Positions 32,546 to 40,629 of a stretch of 56,284 nucleotides of DNA are shown in pieces. Under the pieces are notes generated by a model. The model was not told the DNA's origin, did no database searches, and was given only the letters and a program-made list of their open reading frames with translations. The number at the start of each line of letters is the position of its first letter. The first letter of the stretch is position 1. A program made the translations under genes and the position numbers. Source of the stretch: Chlamydiota bacterium (GTDB taxonomy: Bacteria; Chlamydiota; Chlamydiia; Chlamydiales; Parachlamydiaceae); assembly GCA_013288825.1 (NCBI GenBank), contig JABDBC010000010.1, positions 1 to 56,284 on the forward strand, read 5' to 3'.

Positions 32546-33475
32546 ATGACCGCAGTAGTTAGATTACCTGATAGCGTAGACTTGATTTCAGCTTATGCAA
32601 AAAATATTGAGTATCGGGAATGGGCAGAAAAAGAAGCAAAGGATAAATCTGATAGCATCTACTCGTCCGCGCCAGAAATGGTAGATCCCAAGATTCCATT
32701 GACAGATAGTTTAGAATCGGCTGCATTAGTTGGCTCTGTTTTTAATGCTACTATTTTAAAAATCGCAGACAAGTCTTTCTCTGGTTCCTCCGGAACCGTA
32801 GAATTCAGGCGTATTAAAGATGATAAAGATTTAAATAGGCTCTATGCAATCAAGCACCCAAAACTATCATCGCCTATTAAAGATTTACCAGATTATGAGA
32901 ATAACATGAGAGTTGCTGCAAGACTTGGACCTCATGAAAATTTCATGGGAGTTAAAGGAATTGTAATCAAGCAGATCGGATCTAAGGATGCAACCGACTT
33001 TATGCCCTATCTTTTTCTTGAGCACATAGATGGATTAACATTAAAAGATGCTTGTAAAGGTTTAACTTTGGAGGATAAGTTGGATCTTATTTCGCAAATG
33101 AAATCTGCGATTTTGCACTTACATGATCAGGGAATCTGTCCTATAGACACTCACCCAGAAAATATTCTGATCTCGTCTTGTAATAAATTAAAGTTCATTG
33201 ATTATGATCAATGGAACGTGGGTGTCGACATGGACTCAATAGTAAGAGAACGTATATACATTGCTGGCGGTCCAGTGGTAAGAGAACAAGTAAATGGAAG
33301 AGAGCATTTATATGATGTCGCTCTGACAATTTCTCTTTGTCTTTTAAACAAGATGGGTGTCGCTTTACCTTTAGTTAAAACAAAACTAGCCTCTAGGAAG
33401 CAGCTCGAAAACGCATTAGACACTCTGATTCAAGCATTTTCTTCAGCAAATTCTACCTGCTGTGTCATTCTTTAA
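32546..33475 (+). CDS. Eukaryotic-like protein kinase-fold protein with C-terminal CaaX box
   Basis: 309 residues. Kinase-fold landmarks: Lys103 in LYAIKHPKL (beta-3 lysine), a hinge-like PYLFLEHIDGLTL, a catalytic-loop equivalent GICPIDTHPENILI (Asp201, Asn206; HRD replaced by PID) and FIDYDQ in place of DFG (Asp219/221). No Gly-rich loop is clear, so ATP binding may be atypical. The protein ends STCCVIL: CVIL is a textbook CaaX box, whose terminal Leu favours geranylgeranylation by the host. Bacteria lack prenyltransferases, so this implies delivery into the eukaryotic host and membrane attachment there. It has its own promoter and sits in the AbiE island. Confidence 0.75.
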   Translation: MTAVVRLPDSVDLISAYAKNIEYREWAEKEAKDKSDSIYSSAPEMVDPKIPLTDSLESAALVGSVFNATILKIADKSFSGSSGTVEFRRIKDDKDLNRLYAIKHPKLSSPIKDLPDYENNMRVAARLGPHENFMGVKGIVIKQIGSKDATDFMPYLFLEHIDGLTLKDACKGLTLEDKLDLISQMKSAILHLHDQGICPIDTHPENILISSCNKLKFIDYDQWNVGVDMDSIVRERIYIAGGPVVREQVNGREHLYDVALTISLCLLNKMGVALPLVKTKLASRKQLENALDTLIQAFSSANSTCCVIL

Positions 33476-33527
33476 ATGGAAACGTATACCGGTCTCTAGT
33501 TAAAATTTTCATTCATAGCTTTACTTT

Positions 33528-33670
33528 AAAGATAAGGGCAACTGTTTCCAAAAATGAAACAGTTCAAATAGACAAAATTTATTGTAAGTCCTACCTTTCT
33601 TCAGGCTATGACATATTTCCACGATCATGAAATTGAGGTCACCTCTTCAATTTTTACGCTCTCATTCGCA
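33528..33670. repeat. Right copy of the 143-bp direct repeat flanking the AbiE island
   Basis: Matches 30347-30489. It also holds the end of a DUF1016 frame on the minus strand (ANESVKIEEVTSIS then TGA at 33627), but out of frame with the upstream DUF1016 coding sequence, so it is a fused remnant. The distance between the two copies is 3181 bp. Confidence 0.88.
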
Positions 33671-34420
33671 AACGATAAACCTATGTAATTTAAAGTGATA
33701 AAACAATAAATCCAAAAAATAGTCCTTTCCGCCGACATTCAGATTCACTTGTCTCCCAACAAAAGCAAACCCATGCCCAAGCTCTAAAAGAAATCTTTGA
33801 ATATGATCTACGAGTCCTTTTTCTAATTCTTTCTCTCTATGGTCTTTATCTAAAGAAAGAAATGAAAAGTTATAAGGATCTTTCACCATTTGAGAAGCTA
33901 AATCAGACTGCAGTTTTGGCAGAGTGTCTTTAAAATTCGTAATGGCTTTACCTTGACGGCTGTATAAGTCAGATTCGATCCATGTGTTGAGCATTGTGCG
34001 GCTCCAGCCATGCTCAACGGCCTGTTGAGCATACCAAACCCGTTTTTCAATGCTGTCAAGCTTCTCCATAAGGGCAATATTATGGCCCCATGGAATTTGT
34101 GCAACAGCTGTTGCACAATTTGAACCAGGATAAGAATCTGCAAATTTCCTCATATATTGAATGTTTCTCAATGAGAAACCTGCTACTCCAGGAAATGATG
34201 ATCCCAAATCCTTAGCGACTTTCTCTATTGTTTTTGCACCCCACCCTTCTAAAGAAACTTTTTCTGACAACATTTTCCCTATTCGCCAATAAAGGGCTGT
34301 TAATTCCTTGGTAATGGACATCGCGGCTCGAAGTTGCGAATCTTGAATGTCCTTTTTGATGTGTTCTAAAAACTTGGCATAACTTTTTGGATCAAGTATT
34401 TCATTCTTCTTTGTACTCAT
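33662..34420 (-). CDS. DUF1016 (YhcG/PDDEXK-type) nuclease, C-terminally truncated
   Basis: 252 residues; family members are usually about 340. The N-terminal DUF1016 domain (LTALYWRIGKMLSEK; GFSLRNIQYMRKFADSY) is complete and AGGAG lies six bases before the ATG. The PDDEXK part starts (GGKDYFLDLLFYHFKLHRF) but the frame ends at IVCE-stop, just where the E-x-K of the active site should be. About 70 codons are deleted and the original 3' end is joined out of frame. Active nuclease is unlikely; a functional remnant or pseudogene are both possible. Confidence 0.85.
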   Translation of the reverse strand: MSTKKNEILDPKSYAKFLEHIKKDIQDSQLRAAMSITKELTALYWRIGKMLSEKVSLEGWGAKTIEKVAKDLGSSFPGVAGFSLRNIQYMRKFADSYPGSNCATAVAQIPWGHNIALMEKLDSIEKRVWYAQQAVEHGWSRTMLNTWIESDLYSRQGKAITNFKDTLPKLQSDLASQMVKDPYNFSFLSLDKDHREKELEKGLVDHIQRFLLELGHGFAFVGRQVNLNVGGKDYFLDLLFYHFKLHRFIVCE

Positions 34421-34634
34421 TCCATACTCCTAGGTATCAACTTAAAATAAAAAAAATAATTTAGCATGAAATCGGATTTATTTAAAAGATTTGATTGCAT
34501 TGCAAAACTTACTACCTTCTACTTCCCTTCTCTTCCCCTTTATCACTGTGATCTCTGTGGTAAAAAACCATACACACACCTTCGCACATTATTCATAGCT
34601 GGAAATTTTCAAGGGATTCGTGTATGATAGATCT

Positions 34635-36323
34635 ATGTTTGATAAGCCAAATTCTAGTCACATTCTTGGAATCGACCGCGATGGCAACACCATCCGAGCG
34701 GTAGAGCTCTCTTTGCGCAAAGGAAAACCCTTTTTGGAATTTTCTTTTGAATGCGAAACAGTACATGTCAATCCGCTTTACACCGAAGGACGGATGAAGG
34801 AATTGCTTAATCGCTCCAAAGATTGCATCATTGTAACCGCATTGAAAACCCAAGAAGTGCTGATCCGCCCTCTTGAAATCAACCTCAAAAAAATGAAAGA
34901 CATCGATGCTGTCCTTGCGTTCCAAACAGAACCCCTCTTGCCTTATCCAACAGAAAACGCCTTGATAGATCGAATTAAGGTAGGGGGCTTCCCCGAAGGA
35001 ACACTGCTGACAATTGCCGCTACGAGAAAAGACTACGTACAAAAACACTTAGAAGAATGGGCAACCTTGGGCATTGAGCCCGAAGAGATCTCTTGCGTGC
35101 CAATGGCACTGGCATCCTTCAGTAAAACTTTTTGCACAAATCATGATTTATTATACGTCGTGCACCTGGGTTGGCAGGAGACCAGCTGCGTTCTCGTCAA
35201 AGAGGGGAAATTAGTTGCCTCTCAATCTACAGAACTATCTCTCAGCAGCCTCTACGACGCGATTGAGCAAGATGCCTCCTCTAAATCGTTAACAGAAATA
35301 GATTTTAAAACAGTAAGTACAACCGATTCACCAGCCCTTTATAAAGCCATTGAAGATTTGAAATCTAATCTCGCTCGGATCCTCTATTCATTAGCCAAAC
35401 AGAATAGAGATCAATCAATTGACAAGATTCTACTTACTGGCAACGGGTCAACCTTACAAAACTTTGGGAATGTTCTTTGTGAACCCCTTAATAAACAGAT
35501 CCTCACACCCGATCCAGCACCCACCATTACTTTTTCAAAGGAAGAGTTGCAGAGCTTTGCAGTGCCTTTAGGACTAGCTGTGGGATCGCTTATAGAAAAA
35601 GAAGACTCCATTAATTTCCGGCAGGCAGAATTTGTATATCCCCATCCTTGGAGATGGCTAAAAAAACCACTTGCCTTGTACTACCTTCTTACATTGCTTC
35701 TGTCATTCGCCCTATATCTCTTTGGTCATGTCTATATCCAGTTCGAGGAGCAAAAAGTCCGCTCAGAATACGCGTCCCTCCTCTCGATTATGGGCAAATC
35801 ATATCCAGAGTTTGAAAAAGAATATGAAGGAAAACACCCTCACAGGGAAATCGGCGATGGCATTTTGCCTTTAGAAGCTCTTACTATAAATGAGATCGGA
35901 CAAAGGATAAGTGTGCTTCAGAAGGAGCTTCGAGACAATCCCGATATGATTCCCTTGTTGCCAAACACCCCTCGAGTCAGTGACTTATTAGCTTGGCTAA
36001 GCGTCCACCCTATCGTAACAGGAACAACTCAGGAGGCCGAGAATAAAGCCCCCCCATTTGTGATCGATAGCATCAGCTATTCAATGGTAAAGCGTCCTGA
36101 AGTCAAAAAGAGACAAGAAAAGTATCAGGTAAAAGTTGAGGTGGAATTTACTACATCGACGCCGAAACTCGCGCGAGAATTTCACGATGCACTCATTGCA
36201 CCTAATGAAATTGTCGATTCAAAAGGAGAAGTGAAGTGGAGTTCTAATCGCGGCAAATATCGAGCCTCTTTCTTTCTAAAAGATAAGACAATGTACCCTG
36301 CAATCAAACCAGAGGGGCAATGA
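34635..36323 (+). CDS. PilM/GspL-like actin-fold inner-membrane protein
   Basis: 562 residues from ATG 34635; a GTG at 34620 with AAGGG close upstream is an alternative. The N-terminal two-thirds is an actin-like ATPase fold (ILGIDRDGNTIRAVEL; ETSCVLVKEGKL; DKILLTGNGSTLQNFG), as in PilM and cytoplasmic GspL. One membrane segment follows (about residues 340-360, LALYYLLTLLLSFALYLFG) and then a coiled-coil and ferredoxin-like periplasmic part (PilN-like). It would be the inner-membrane platform of the chlamydial type II secretion/pilus-like system. The next gene overlaps it. Confidence 0.75.
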   Translation: MFDKPNSSHILGIDRDGNTIRAVELSLRKGKPFLEFSFECETVHVNPLYTEGRMKELLNRSKDCIIVTALKTQEVLIRPLEINLKKMKDIDAVLAFQTEPLLPYPTENALIDRIKVGGFPEGTLLTIAATRKDYVQKHLEEWATLGIEPEEISCVPMALASFSKTFCTNHDLLYVVHLGWQETSCVLVKEGKLVASQSTELSLSSLYDAIEQDASSKSLTEIDFKTVSTTDSPALYKAIEDLKSNLARILYSLAKQNRDQSIDKILLTGNGSTLQNFGNVLCEPLNKQILTPDPAPTITFSKEELQSFAVPLGLAVGSLIEKEDSINFRQAEFVYPHPWRWLKKPLALYYLLTLLLSFALYLFGHVYIQFEEQKVRSEYASLLSIMGKSYPEFEKEYEGKHPHREIGDGILPLEALTINEIGQRISVLQKELRDNPDMIPLLPNTPRVSDLLAWLSVHPIVTGTTQEAENKAPPFVIDSISYSMVKRPEVKKRQEKYQVKVEVEFTTSTPKLAREFHDALIAPNEIVDSKGEVKWSSNRGKYRASFFLKDKTMYPAIKPEGQ

Positions 36324-36946
36324 TGTTTCAAAATATCCCCAAAGAGCGAACATTTCTTTATTTGATCCTCTTGGGATTACTTCCCCTGATCTTTTCATTA
36401 ATCTATTTCCAAACTAAGCAGGGTGAAGTTTCTTCGTTAGCCGCTTCCATTGACGATCTTAAGAATATGGCATTGATTAGAGAAAAAAAACAAGCGACTA
36501 ATATGGCAGTCATAAGTCATTACCACGATGCCGATCACTTCTATATCGATAAATATTTGGAGACCTTAACCTTTCTCGAGCCCGAAGTAGAAGGCCTTCA
36601 CAAGACCCTGAGCAATAAGAATGTTGCTGATGATGAAGTAATAAAGAAGCGTCTCGAATTCTTGACCGGGTCGGGCAACATGATGTCGTTCTCAGAAGGC
36701 GTCGTCCAATCTACCCCCTTTTTCCAAGAAACGACAGAAACATTGGTGCACCCCGTTGAAGTTAATTTACAAGACGTCCAAAAAATTTTAGCTAAAGTAG
36801 AAGGGGTGACAATTGGGGAATATCAACCCAGCCCCAATCGGCCACAGCTGCTGATTCTCGATTTTAAATTGGAACGTAAACCAATTAATGAAAGAAATGA
36901 GGTGTTTCAGCTAAACTTAAAGCTCCTAAAAAGAGAATTTTTATAA
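36320..36946 (+). CDS. PilO/GspM-like membrane protein of the same platform
   Basis: 208 residues, starting at the overlapping ATGATG with the previous stop. One N-terminal membrane segment (about 13-32, FLYLILLGLLPLIFSLIYF) is followed by a coiled coil and a small alpha/beta periplasmic domain (PVEVNLQDVQKILAKVEG). Topology and position fit a PilO/GspM partner of the upstream protein. Sequence similarity is too weak for a firm family call. No gspD/E/F genes are adjacent. Confidence 0.6.
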   Translation: MMFQNIPKERTFLYLILLGLLPLIFSLIYFQTKQGEVSSLAASIDDLKNMALIREKKQATNMAVISHYHDADHFYIDKYLETLTFLEPEVEGLHKTLSNKNVADDEVIKKRLEFLTGSGNMMSFSEGVVQSTPFFQETTETLVHPVEVNLQDVQKILAKVEGVTIGEYQPSPNRPQLLILDFKLERKPINERNEVFQLNLKLLKREFL

Positions 36947-36969
36947 AACACACTGTGCAGCAACTCCGC

Positions 36970-37020
36970 TAAAAAGTAACAGGAGATGCAGACATTTCCT
37001 ACCTTATATCCTGTTACTGC
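36970..37020. repeat. Minimal copy of the AAAAGTAACAGGAT inverted-repeat family
   Basis: AAAAAGTAACAGGAGATGCAG at 36970 is inverted by ATATCCTGTTACT near 37000-37017, with almost no loop insert. It is the shortest family member here and lies between the PilO-like and lipoprotein genes, where it could terminate transcription. Confidence 0.7.
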
Positions 37021-37046
37021 ACACATTGCTTTTTGAGGCTAATCAT

Positions 37047-38342
37047 ATGCATAAATTATTTTTGTTTTTATCTTGTTTGGTTATCCTGTTCTTTTTTGGA
37101 TGCTCGAAACATGTGCAGGAAGAGATAGTCATCATCCCTGCCATATCCAGCATCAATATTATTGATCGTAATGGGTTTTCTGAGACCGTCAGCAATCCAG
37201 ATCGCCTACAACAGTATGAGGGTGTCGACTTCTTATCGAATCTGCCTTATGAAAAAGTTCTTCGTGTCTACAAGCGCAACCAAAAAGGGGATATACGTGC
37301 TTATGTGACAAGCTATCATCCCAATGGACAGCCCCGGCAATATCTGGAAGTCTTAAATAATCGAGCTCAGGGTACGTATAAAGAATGGCATCCAAATGGA
37401 GCTTTAAAGCTAACAGGAACCGTTATTGGAGGCGAGGCTGACATTACAGTGGCCGCTGAAGAAACATGGCTATTTGAGGGGTCTTGTCAAGTGTGGAATG
37501 ATTCTGGGGCACTAATAGCAGATATCTTTTATAAGGGAGGGGTGCTCGAAGGCCCATCAGTCTACTATCATGCTAATGGCAATATTTGGAAACAGACCAA
37601 CTACCATCAAAATAAGTTAATTGGCGACCATTTGATTTATTTAGAAAACGGACAGCTTTTGCAGACCACGCATTACGTCGCAAACGAAAAAGAGGGACCT
37701 GCGTTTCGTTATTGGAGCGGTGAGAAAATCGCGTCTAATGAAGTGTACCAAGCCGGAAAGTTATTCACAGGCAGATATTACAATGCTTGCGGAGAATTGA
37801 TTGCTCAGGTGGATGAAGGGGCAGGATACCGCGCGATATTTGGACACGATAGTTTGTGCGAACTGCAGCAGTATCAAGAAGGGGAGCAAGCAGGAGAGGT
37901 GAAAGTCTTTAATCCCCGTGGAGAACTTGAAAGCAAGTATTCAATAAAAAACACTTTGAAAAATGGTGAGGAAGTTGTCTACTATCCCCAACTCAATTCT
38001 AAATCACTCTTGAAGCCATATATTTCGATTAATTGGGTCGGAGGGGCAATACAGGGACTTGTAAAAAGCTGGTATCTCAATGGAATGCAAGAAAGCCAGC
38101 GAGAAATGAGTGAGAACAAAAAGAATGGCACTTTGACAGCATGGTATCAGGACGGCAGTGTGATGATGATTGAAGAATATGATCACGACAAGCTAGTGCA
38201 AGGGCGTTATTTTATGATCGGGGAAAATGTACCAGTAAGCGAAGTGCGTGCTGGCAAGGGAGTGGCAACAATTTATGATTCTGAGGGGCATTTTTTGCGT
38301 AAAATAAATTATGCAAACCACAAGCCTGTCGAAATTGGATGA
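37047..38342 (+). CDS. YwqK/MORN-repeat-like lipoprotein
   Basis: 431 residues from ATG 37047 (an in-frame start at 37026 adds seven residues ahead of the signal). Signal peptide with lipobox LFFFGC. The rest has repeated MORN-variant units (YHPNGQPRQYLEV, WHPNGALKLTG, YHANGNIWKQTNY, WYLNGMQESQRE, WYQDGSVMMIEEY), the YwqK antitoxin-like repeat fold. Such proteins occur as surface lipoproteins in chlamydiae with unknown role. It overlaps the next gene by four bases. Confidence 0.85.
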   Translation: MHKLFLFLSCLVILFFFGCSKHVQEEIVIIPAISSINIIDRNGFSETVSNPDRLQQYEGVDFLSNLPYEKVLRVYKRNQKGDIRAYVTSYHPNGQPRQYLEVLNNRAQGTYKEWHPNGALKLTGTVIGGEADITVAAEETWLFEGSCQVWNDSGALIADIFYKGGVLEGPSVYYHANGNIWKQTNYHQNKLIGDHLIYLENGQLLQTTHYVANEKEGPAFRYWSGEKIASNEVYQAGKLFTGRYYNACGELIAQVDEGAGYRAIFGHDSLCELQQYQEGEQAGEVKVFNPRGELESKYSIKNTLKNGEEVVYYPQLNSKSLLKPYISINWVGGAIQGLVKSWYLNGMQESQREMSENKKNGTLTAWYQDGSVMMIEEYDHDKLVQGRYFMIGENVPVSEVRAGKGVATIYDSEGHFLRKINYANHKPVEIG

Positions 38343-38971
38343 TGGTTATGGAAAATTTTTGCGAAATAGAGACCCTATCGACATGGCTGCTCCAATATGG
38401 CAGCGTTGCATTGTTTTTCATGTTGGTCTTAGGAATCGTGGCCCTGCCTATACCAGAAGAGACTTTGATGGTTATTACGGGCGCCTTGCTATTCTATGGT
38501 AAGCTCAATCTTTATCCCACGCTACTTTGCGCATACGCAGGAAGTATGTGTGGGATCACCGTTAGCTATTTTTTAGGGAGAACAGCAGGACATTACATTT
38601 TACATAAATTTGGAAAGTGGTTTGGTCTGACTCCAGACAGAATTGTAAAGCTCGATGATTGGTATAAACGTTATGGAGCATGGGTATTATTCTTTGGATA
38701 TTTTATACCGGGGATTCGCCATTTTTCAGGCTTTTCTGCGGGTATGACAGATTTAACATACAAACGATTTGCACTTTTCGCCTATTCGGGGGCTTTGATC
38801 TGGGTTTCCACATTTTTGTCTGTAGGGTACTTTTTCGGAAAAAATTCCACGTCTTTGCTTGAAATCATTGATGGCGTATGTTTAGATAAATACGCATTAA
38901 TTCTTGTAATAGTGATCGTGGCTATGGTCCTGGGCCTTTTGTATTTCCGCTACAGAAAAAATCAGAAATGA
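38339..38971 (+). CDS. DedA-family membrane protein
   Basis: 210 residues with five or so membrane segments. Family landmarks: GALLFYGKLNLYP, FLGRTAGHY and the re-entrant motif FGYFIPGIRHFSGFSAG (DedA F-x-R-x-x-P-G-x-R). DedA proteins are lipid scramblases/transporters recycling undecaprenyl or glycerophospholipids. Start overlaps the lipoprotein stop (ATGA), so both are co-translated. Confidence 0.92.
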   Translation: MMVMENFCEIETLSTWLLQYGSVALFFMLVLGIVALPIPEETLMVITGALLFYGKLNLYPTLLCAYAGSMCGITVSYFLGRTAGHYILHKFGKWFGLTPDRIVKLDDWYKRYGAWVLFFGYFIPGIRHFSGFSAGMTDLTYKRFALFAYSGALIWVSTFLSVGYFFGKNSTSLLEIIDGVCLDKYALILVIVIVAMVLGLLYFRYRKNQK

Positions 38972-40317
38972 TTACGGATATCAAGCCATGACTGTAGCTG
39001 ATCTGGAGTGATTCCAAGGCCTACAATACGGCTTTGGTCCATTTCCTGCAGATCTTCCAAAGCATCTTCGATAAAGAATTTCTGCACATCCTCTGGCAAA
39101 TTCAGGGCTTGAGTTGAGATATATTTTCTCATTGGTTCCCCTATTAATTTGTTAAGAATGATTTCACGGATAAGAGCTCGCCGTTGTTGCCGATATCGGA
39201 CCCGTATCTCATCAAAACCCATAGCTTTGATCGTCGAATCATACATCGAGCATGTTCTCATATAAGAGAATAAATACAGATCGAGAAGAGGATGGATATC
39301 TTGCAATTCATATATTGCAATAATCGCAGAAGTATAATCGTCTCTCTCAACATCATTAAACGACAACGGAACAACATTACTTTTGATTAGAGGAATATTT
39401 GCACTCAGTCTTGCAGTCCGTTTATTCACATCGGCAAATGCCTGCAAATAAGTAATATGTACAAGTAAAAACAGGCTTTGCTCGTATGCGTTTTCGATCA
39501 ATGCTGCTTTTTCTAGAATGCGTGTAAGCCGCACTTGTAACTGTCTTTTATCTTCAAAAGGAATGTAGGTCGACCCGCCTATACGCACTCCATAATCCCT
39601 GATCTTTCCTGCATATCGAGGTTCCAGCAATCCTTCTGCCAAAAGGAAATGCAAAGTACAAATCGTTTCTTCTTTTACTTCTAATCTAGCTGCATTGTCG
39701 ACCAGGTAGCGAATGGCTTCTTTGTGATTAAGAATCATCACTTTTTCCTCATCGAGTTTACCTTCAGCGCCAGTTCCTTCTAGAACAAGTCGCTGAGTAT
39801 CCAATAAAGAATATGTATTTCCTTCTAATCGGGAAGAATTGTAGGAGAGATCTATAAGCAGACGATTAAAAATCTGATGTGCATAGGTTCCAGCAGGATC
39901 TTCTTTTTTGGAACGATTTCCCGCTTTTTGTAATTGTCTTCTTAACTCTTCCGGAATATAAAACGTTGCATTTGGCTGATAGGATTCAAACCAGGAGTCT
40001 GAATAGACCACCGGACTTCGCTCATAAAGTGGACGACTCAGTTTCTCAATAGTTTTTTTGCTTTCTAATCCAAAACACCCGTTTATTGTACCTGCATTTC
40101 GATCAGCTCGCTTTACAACTTGATACTTAGTTCCACGTTTTTTGCCAAATCTTTCCACTAGTCCCTCATTCACCATTTCAGAGAGCCACCTTCTGACACT
40201 TCTCTCTATAAATCCATGATCATGGTCGAGTTTTTCAAGGAGAGCCATTAGGGTAATCGGCTCATCTTCCTGGCTTAACTGATGCAATACTGCTAATTTT
40301 TTATCTTGAAAGTTCAT
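38962..40317 (-). CDS. Fic-fold protein with winged-helix N-terminus and altered catalytic motif
   Basis: 451 residues. Residues 1-70 are a winged-helix (LMALLEKLDHDHGFIERSVRR), middle residues carry the class II inhibitory helix SSRLEGNT, and the Fic core follows. The usual HxFxDGNGR is QAFADVNKR, so the catalytic His is Gln292 and the Gly is Val. AMPylation by the standard mechanism is therefore doubtful, although Fic proteins with this variant motif exist and may use another chemistry or act as regulators. The winged helix and the repeat array in front of the gene suggest autoregulation. It is convergent with dedA (10-base overlap). Confidence 0.87.
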   Translation of the reverse strand: MNFQDKKLAVLHQLSQEDEPITLMALLEKLDHDHGFIERSVRRWLSEMVNEGLVERFGKKRGTKYQVVKRADRNAGTINGCFGLESKKTIEKLSRPLYERSPVVYSDSWFESYQPNATFYIPEELRRQLQKAGNRSKKEDPAGTYAHQIFNRLLIDLSYNSSRLEGNTYSLLDTQRLVLEGTGAEGKLDEEKVMILNHKEAIRYLVDNAARLEVKEETICTLHFLLAEGLLEPRYAGKIRDYGVRIGGSTYIPFEDKRQLQVRLTRILEKAALIENAYEQSLFLLVHITYLQAFADVNKRTARLSANIPLIKSNVVPLSFNDVERDDYTSAIIAIYELQDIHPLLDLYLFSYMRTCSMYDSTIKAMGFDEIRVRYRQQRRALIREIILNKLIGEPMRKYISTQALNLPEDVQKFFIEDALEDLQEMDQSRIVGLGITPDQLQSWLDIRNHF

Positions 40318-40341
40318 ACGAAACCTCGATTCTTATTTTTA

Positions 40342-40370
40342 AGAATAACATGAATACGACCATTTTTCAA
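40342..40370 (-). promoter_or_regulatory. Sigma-70-like promoter of the fic gene
   Basis: On the minus strand TTGAAA (complement of 40366-40371 region; TTTCAA at 40365-40370) and TATTCT (AGAATA at 40342-40347) are 17 bp apart, 25 bases before the ATG. The spacer contains an inverted, slightly changed copy (GGTCGTATTC) of the array described next. Confidence 0.55.
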
Positions 40371-40480
40371 GAAAAAGTGGCCGTATTTTCAAAAAAATGG
40401 CCGTATTCTGGCCGTATTCCGAAAAAAGTGGCCGTATTCGCAAAAATTTGGCCGTATCTTTCAAAAAATGGCCGTATTCT
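40352..40480. promoter_or_regulatory. GGCCGTATT operator-like array between fic and the ATPase gene
   Basis: Six direct copies of GGCCGTATT start at 40379, 40399, 40410, 40430, 40450 and 40470: spacings 20, 11, 20, 20, 20. All are preceded by an A-tract (AAAAAA). A seventh, inverted copy lies at 40352-40361 in the fic promoter. Near-integral helical phasing points to protein binding on one face, probably as a regulator site for fic. The frame at 40350-40580 is only a by-product of these repeats. Confidence 0.88.
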
Positions 40481-40514
40481 AAGGCGAAACAAATTATCAC
40501 AAGATTCGTTTTTC

Positions 40515-40615
40515 GATTTTGGTGATAAGAATTGTGATGAATTTATTTATCACCAAAATCGCTTTTTCTTGATTTGGTGATAAATTTATAGTATAATTGC
40601 CTTATCACCAAAATG
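40515..40615. promoter_or_regulatory. GATTTTGGTGATAA operator pairs with promoter of the ATPase gene
   Basis: Four copies alternate in orientation: 40515-40529 (forward), 40546-40561 (reverse), 40571-40585 (forward), 40601-40615 (reverse), forming two dyads centred near 40538 and 40593. Promoter TTGATT (40569-40574), 17-bp spacer, TATAAT (40592-40597) lies exactly inside the second dyad, so a bound protein would block it. GAGGA and ATG 40630 follow. Confidence 0.8.
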
Positions 40616-40629
40616 AGGAAAGTGATCAC

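Noticed and set aside
34593-35048. 151-codon minus-strand frame
   Set aside because: Antisense shadow of the PilM/GspL-like gene, which has clear actin-fold motifs.
40379-40480. CRISPR-like array
   Set aside because: Repeats are only 9 bp and spacers 2-11 bp, far from CRISPR size; no cas genes.
40350-40580. 76-codon plus-strand frame before the ATPase gene
   Set aside because: Translation is the repeat VAVFSKKWPYS-like text produced by the GGCCGTATT array; regulatory DNA is a better explanation.
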